From Pseudomonas paraglycinae (GTDB taxonomy: Bacteria; Pseudomonadota; Gammaproteobacteria; Pseudomonadales; Pseudomonadaceae), in contig NZ_BQHR01000001.1 of NCBI RefSeq assembly GCF_021601625.1, positions 372,001 to 436,000 of the forward strand: 64,000 nt of DNA, given 5' to 3'. Made by a program: the position numbers and the translations under genes. Below are positions 61,359 through 64,000 of this stretch, in pieces. Each line of letters opens with the position of its first letter. Within the stretch, counting starts at the first letter, position 1. The notes under the pieces are model-generated. The model was not told the DNA's origin. It saw only the letters and a program-made list of their open reading frames with translations, and searched no databases.

Positions 61359-62153
61359 ATGAACAGTAAACACATCGATCTGCTGGATTTCAGCGAACTG
61401 CCGTCGGCGGTGTATTTCCGCTATGCCGACTTCAACGCCCACGAATACGCCGCGCCGCACCGCCATCCGTGGGGCACGCTGGAGTACGCGGCCCACGGCG
61501 TGCTGCACATGGATGTCGACGGCAGCCGCTTCATGTCGCCGCCGCAATACGCGGTGTGGGTGCCGCCGCAGGTCGAGCACAGTTTCTACAGCCATCAGCC
61601 GGTCAACTATCGGGCGGTGTGTCTGGCCCCGGATGTCTGTTCCGATTTGCCGACGCAGGCCTGCACTCTGGCGATCAGCGACATTCTCAAGGCGATCCTC
61701 AAGGACTTCGCCGCCCGTGATGTGAAGATCCCCGCGTTCGAAGCCGACCAGCGTCTGGCCCAGGTGCTGGTGGATCAATTGCGCCAGGCGCCGGTTCACC
61801 AATGCTATTTACCTTACGCCAGCAGCCCCGGATTGCTGACCATTCTCGAAACCCTGCAGGCCGAGCCCGGCAACAATCAGCCGCTGGCGCACTGGGCGGC
61901 GCAAGTGCATGTCAGCGAGCGCACTCTGGCCCGGCAATTCGTGCGGGAATTGGGGATGAGTTTTGGCGAATGGCGCCAGCGGCTGCGCTATCTCGCGGCC
62001 ATCGAGGCGCTGGAGTCGGCGCGCAGCGTGCAGGAAATCGCTTTCGATCTCGGCTACAGCAGCGGCTCGGCCTTCATCGCCATGTTTGCCCGGCAGGCCG
62101 GATGTACCCCCGAACAATACCGGCGCAGCCATCTTGAGGGCAGGAAGGTGTAA
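61359..62153 (+). CDS. AraC family regulator with cupin sensor
   Basis: A 264-aa regulator. The N-terminal cupin domain (HEYAAPHRHPWGTLEYAAHG, VPPQVEHSFYSH) would bind the effector. The C-terminal pair of helix-turn-helices (LAHWAAQVHVSERTLARQFV and VQEIAFDLGYSSGSAFIAMF) is intact. The start at 61359 (MNSKHIDLLDFSEL) is chosen by family, since the upstream in-frame ATG at 61290 would add an atypical 23 residues. It is divergent from the EamA exporter and precedes psiF by 63 bp. Confidence 0.86.
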   Translation: MNSKHIDLLDFSELPSAVYFRYADFNAHEYAAPHRHPWGTLEYAAHGVLHMDVDGSRFMSPPQYAVWVPPQVEHSFYSHQPVNYRAVCLAPDVCSDLPTQACTLAISDILKAILKDFAARDVKIPAFEADQRLAQVLVDQLRQAPVHQCYLPYASSPGLLTILETLQAEPGNNQPLAHWAAQVHVSERTLARQFVRELGMSFGEWRQRLRYLAAIEALESARSVQEIAFDLGYSSGSAFIAMFARQAGCTPEQYRRSHLEGRKV

Positions 62154-62216
62154 CAAGCTTTGACTACACTCAGCCGGAGGCCGCCTCCATCGAGGCGGCG
62201 CCAAGGAGAAAACTCC

Positions 62217-62522
62217 ATGAAGATGCTGCGTGTCCCTTTGTTGATGATCGGTCTGCTGCTGTGCTCCCAGGGTTTCGCCGCCACGGCGCAACAGAACAAA
62301 ATGACCACCTGCAACGCCGACGCCACGGCCAAGAGCCTCAAGGGCGACGAGCGCAAAGCCTTCATGAGCACCTGCCTCAAGGCAACCCCGGCAGCAAACG
62401 ACGCCAAGGCCCTGACCCCGCAGCAACAGAAAATGAAAACCTGCAACGCCGATGCGGCCACCAAGGCGCTGACGGGTGATGCGCGCAAGACCTTCATGAG
62501 TGATTGCCTGAAGAAAAAATAA
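62217..62522 (+). CDS. psiF: PsiF repeat-containing protein
   Basis: Small secreted protein related to phosphate-starvation-inducible PsiF. It has 101 aa, with a signal peptide of about 21-22 residues (MKMLRVPLLMIGLLLCSQGF) and then two PsiF repeats (NKMTTCNADATAKSLKGDER and QKMKTCNADAATKALTGDAR), each ending in a CLK motif, so four cysteines. AAGGAG precedes the ATG. A GC-rich hairpin (GCCGCCTC / GAGGCGGC, 62180-62200) lies just before the ribosome site and may end the araC-type mRNA. Function unknown. Confidence 0.88.
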   Translation: MKMLRVPLLMIGLLLCSQGFAATAQQNKMTTCNADATAKSLKGDERKAFMSTCLKATPAANDAKALTPQQQKMKTCNADAATKALTGDARKTFMSDCLKKK

Positions 62523-62570
62523 AGCGGGTTTGAGTGGTGACTGGCAGATGTGTCCGGCTTGGGATCCAGG

Positions 62571-62762
62571 CCCTCACCCTAACCCTCTCCCAGAGGGAGA
62601 GGGGACTGACCGCGTTGTTTCCAGGCATTCTTCGACCTGAAACATCCGGTCGATTATGGATTCGATACAGAGCTTTCAGGTCGCCGGATCACCCGAGCAT
62701 CCCGCAATCAGTTCCCTCTCCCTACGGGCGGTCCGACGTTTCGGGAGGGCTAGGGTGAGGGG
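62571..62762. repeat. long inverted repeat with CCCTCACCCTAACCCTCTCCC arms
   Basis: CCCTCACCCTAACCCTCTCC at the left matches the complement of GGGAGGGCTAGGGTGAGGGG at the right with few mismatches, and an inner CCCTCTCCC-type pair lies inside. The 192-bp element fills most of the 347-bp gap between psiF and the AI-2E family gene. It carries no coding frame. This arm sequence is common between genes in Pseudomonas and other proteobacteria. Confidence 0.75.
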
Positions 62763-62869
62763 TGGTTCTCAAGCCGAGCCCCAAACCTACAAACACCGCA
62801 TATCCCTAGTGCTCCCCAAGGATCGCTGGCAGACTGCCAATCCTTTTACGCCGTTCGTTTTGAGGCTGT

Positions 62870-63883
62870 ATGCCAACGTTTTCTGAGCGTCATGTAGTGT
62901 TCTGGGTCAGTTGCATCATCATTTTCGGCGGTCTGTTGCTGGTGTTGCCATTGCGTCTGCTGCCCAGCCTGCTGGCCGGGTTGCTGGTGTTCGAACTGGT
63001 CAACATGCTCACCCCGCAACTGCAACGGCTGATCGAAGGTCGCCGTGCGCGGTGGCTGGCGGTGGCGCTGCTGGGCACGCTGGTAGTGAGTGTGCTGGCG
63101 TTGATCTTTGCCGGGGCCATCAGTTTCCTGTTGCACGAGGCGGAAAACCCCGGCGCTTCCCTCGATAAATTCATGGGCGTGGTCGACCGCGCGCGCGGGC
63201 AGCTGCCGCCGTTTCTCGACAGCTACCTGCCGGCCAGTGCCGCCGAATTCCGGGTGGCCATCGGTGAATGGGCGAGCAAGCATTTGTCCGACCTGCAACT
63301 GGTGGGCAAGGACGCGGCGCACATGTTCGTGACGCTGCTGATCGGCATGGTGCTGGGCGCGATCATCGCCTTGCAGCGGGTGCCGGACGTCACCAAGCGT
63401 AAACCGCTGGCGGCTGCACTGTTCGACCGCCTGCACTTGCTGGTTCAGGCGTTTCGCAACATCGTCTTCGCGCAGATCAAGATTTCCCTGCTCAACACCT
63501 TCTTCACCGGGATCTTCCTGGCGGTGATCCTGCCGATGTTCGGGATCAAGCTGCCGCTGACCAAGACCCTGATCGTGCTGACCTTCCTGCTCGGTCTGCT
63601 GCCGGTGATCGGCAACCTGATGTCGAACACGCTGATCACCATCGTCGGCCTGTCGCTGTCGATCTGGGTGGCGATTGCGGCGCTGGGCTATCTGATCTTT
63701 ATCCACAAGCTCGAATACTTTCTCAACGCGCGCATCGTCGGCGGGCAGATCAGTGCCAAGTCCTGGGAGTTGCTGCTGGCAATGCTGGTGTTCGAGGCCG
63801 CGTTCGGCCTGCCGGGGGTGGTGGCGGGGCCGATCTATTACGCGTATCTGAAGAGTGAGCTGAAGCTGGGCGGGATGGTTTAA
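62870..63883 (+). CDS. AI-2E/PerM family membrane protein
   Basis: A 337-aa inner-membrane protein with about eight helices (for example VSCIIIFGGLLLVLPLRLL, VALLGTLVVSVLALIFAGA and FTGIFLAVILPMFGIKLPL) and a central soluble segment (about 95-150). The C-terminal block LTFLLGLLPVIGNLMSNTL and GGQISAKSWELLLAM with GLPGVVAGPIYYAYLK define the AI-2E transporter (PF01594) family. Members include permease-like PerM and Na+/H+ antiporters, so actual cargo is unknown. The ATG at 62870 has only a weak ribosome site. Confidence 0.9.
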   Translation: MPTFSERHVVFWVSCIIIFGGLLLVLPLRLLPSLLAGLLVFELVNMLTPQLQRLIEGRRARWLAVALLGTLVVSVLALIFAGAISFLLHEAENPGASLDKFMGVVDRARGQLPPFLDSYLPASAAEFRVAIGEWASKHLSDLQLVGKDAAHMFVTLLIGMVLGAIIALQRVPDVTKRKPLAAALFDRLHLLVQAFRNIVFAQIKISLLNTFFTGIFLAVILPMFGIKLPLTKTLIVLTFLLGLLPVIGNLMSNTLITIVGLSLSIWVAIAALGYLIFIHKLEYFLNARIVGGQISAKSWELLLAMLVFEAAFGLPGVVAGPIYYAYLKSELKLGGMV

Positions 63884-63919
63884 AAGCAGCTGCGAGTTTT
63901 GAGCTGCAAGCCGCAAGAA

Positions 63920-63956
63920 AAAGGCAAGAGCGGTGGTCGCTCTTGCCTTTGCTTTT
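63920..63956 (+). terminator. terminator after the AI-2E family gene
   Basis: AAAGGCAAGAGCG pairs perfectly with CGCTCTTGCCTTT (13 bp, five-base loop), followed by GCTTTT. It is flanked by GAGCTGCAAG and CTTGTAGCTTG-like arms (63889-63990), a wider imperfect inverted repeat running to the window edge. Confidence 0.8.
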
Positions 63957-64000
63957 ACTTGTAGCTTGAAGCTTGCAACTTGAGGCTGGCGTTAAACGCC

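Noticed and set aside
49484-63707. Perfect TTATCCACA 9-mers at 49484, 49955, 52114, 60013 and 63699, and TGTGGATAA at 40007
   Set aside because: All lie inside coding sequence where common codon pairs explain them. They are scattered, unlike the cluster at 46501-47067, so they are not claimed as functional.

Overview
The window reads as a chromosomal segment of a GC-rich Pseudomonas, most likely from the P. fluorescens lineage. The evidence is the gene order amiB-mutL-miaA-hfq-hflX-hflK-hflC ... purA ... rnr-rlmB ... rpsF-rpsR-rplI-dnaB, azu next to nadE-pncB, ureEFG beside desT, an amaAB lysine/pipecolate locus, and several families of short palindromic repeats of the REP/REPIN kind. No prophage, integrase, transposase or CRISPR array is visible. 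Almost all of it looks like core or lineage-core genome.

Layout. 1-12.9 kb: cell-wall amidase AmiB (5' end cut by the window), mismatch repair MutL, tRNA modification MiaA, RNA chaperone Hfq, GTPase HflX, the FtsH modulators HflK and HflC, HisZ, PurA and a chemoreceptor. 12.9-16.1 kb (minus strand): a Fur-box-preceded ferric-iron binding protein and permease with no ATPase gene beside them, then two near-identical tRNA-Leu(CAG) genes, each with its own promoter and terminator. 16.2-26 kb: RNase R and RlmB, the bS6-bS18-DUF2232-bL9 ribosomal operon, DnaB helicase and a YgiQ radical-SAM protein.

26-33 kb: a three-gene operon (transglutaminase-DUF2126; circularly permuted ATP-grasp fused to alpha-E/DUF403; second transglutaminase). 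This is the most enigmatic system here. It is preceded by a good sigma-54 promoter candidate with an NtrC-like site, which points to nitrogen control of a predicted peptide-ligation or peptide-processing pathway. 33-37 kb: a small charged protein, a LOG-family protein, azurin with an ANR-like box, and the NAD salvage pair pncB-nadE. 37-41 kb: a LysR regulator divergent from amaB-amaA (L-pipecolate to 2-aminoadipate). 41-46.5 kb: the branched-chain amino-acid transporter braCDEFG, behind a perfect-consensus sigma-54 promoter with four helically phased upstream repeats.

46.5-47.2 kb: a 739-bp non-coding stretch with an unusual cluster of DnaA-box-like 9-mers. 47.2-53.5 kb: a short-chain dehydrogenase, a cation-efflux-type transporter, an AGE-family epimerase, the urease accessory genes ureE-ureF-ureG-hupE (structural urease genes are not in this window), and the fatty-acid regulator DesT without its usual desaturase neighbours. 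53.7-64 kb: a secreted 14-residue-repeat protein, an AsmA-family protein, a ferritin-like protein, a LysR/azoreductase/SMR cluster, a foldase-independent-type lipase with an altered oxyanion motif, an EamA exporter divergent from an AraC regulator, PsiF and an AI-2E/PerM-family membrane protein.
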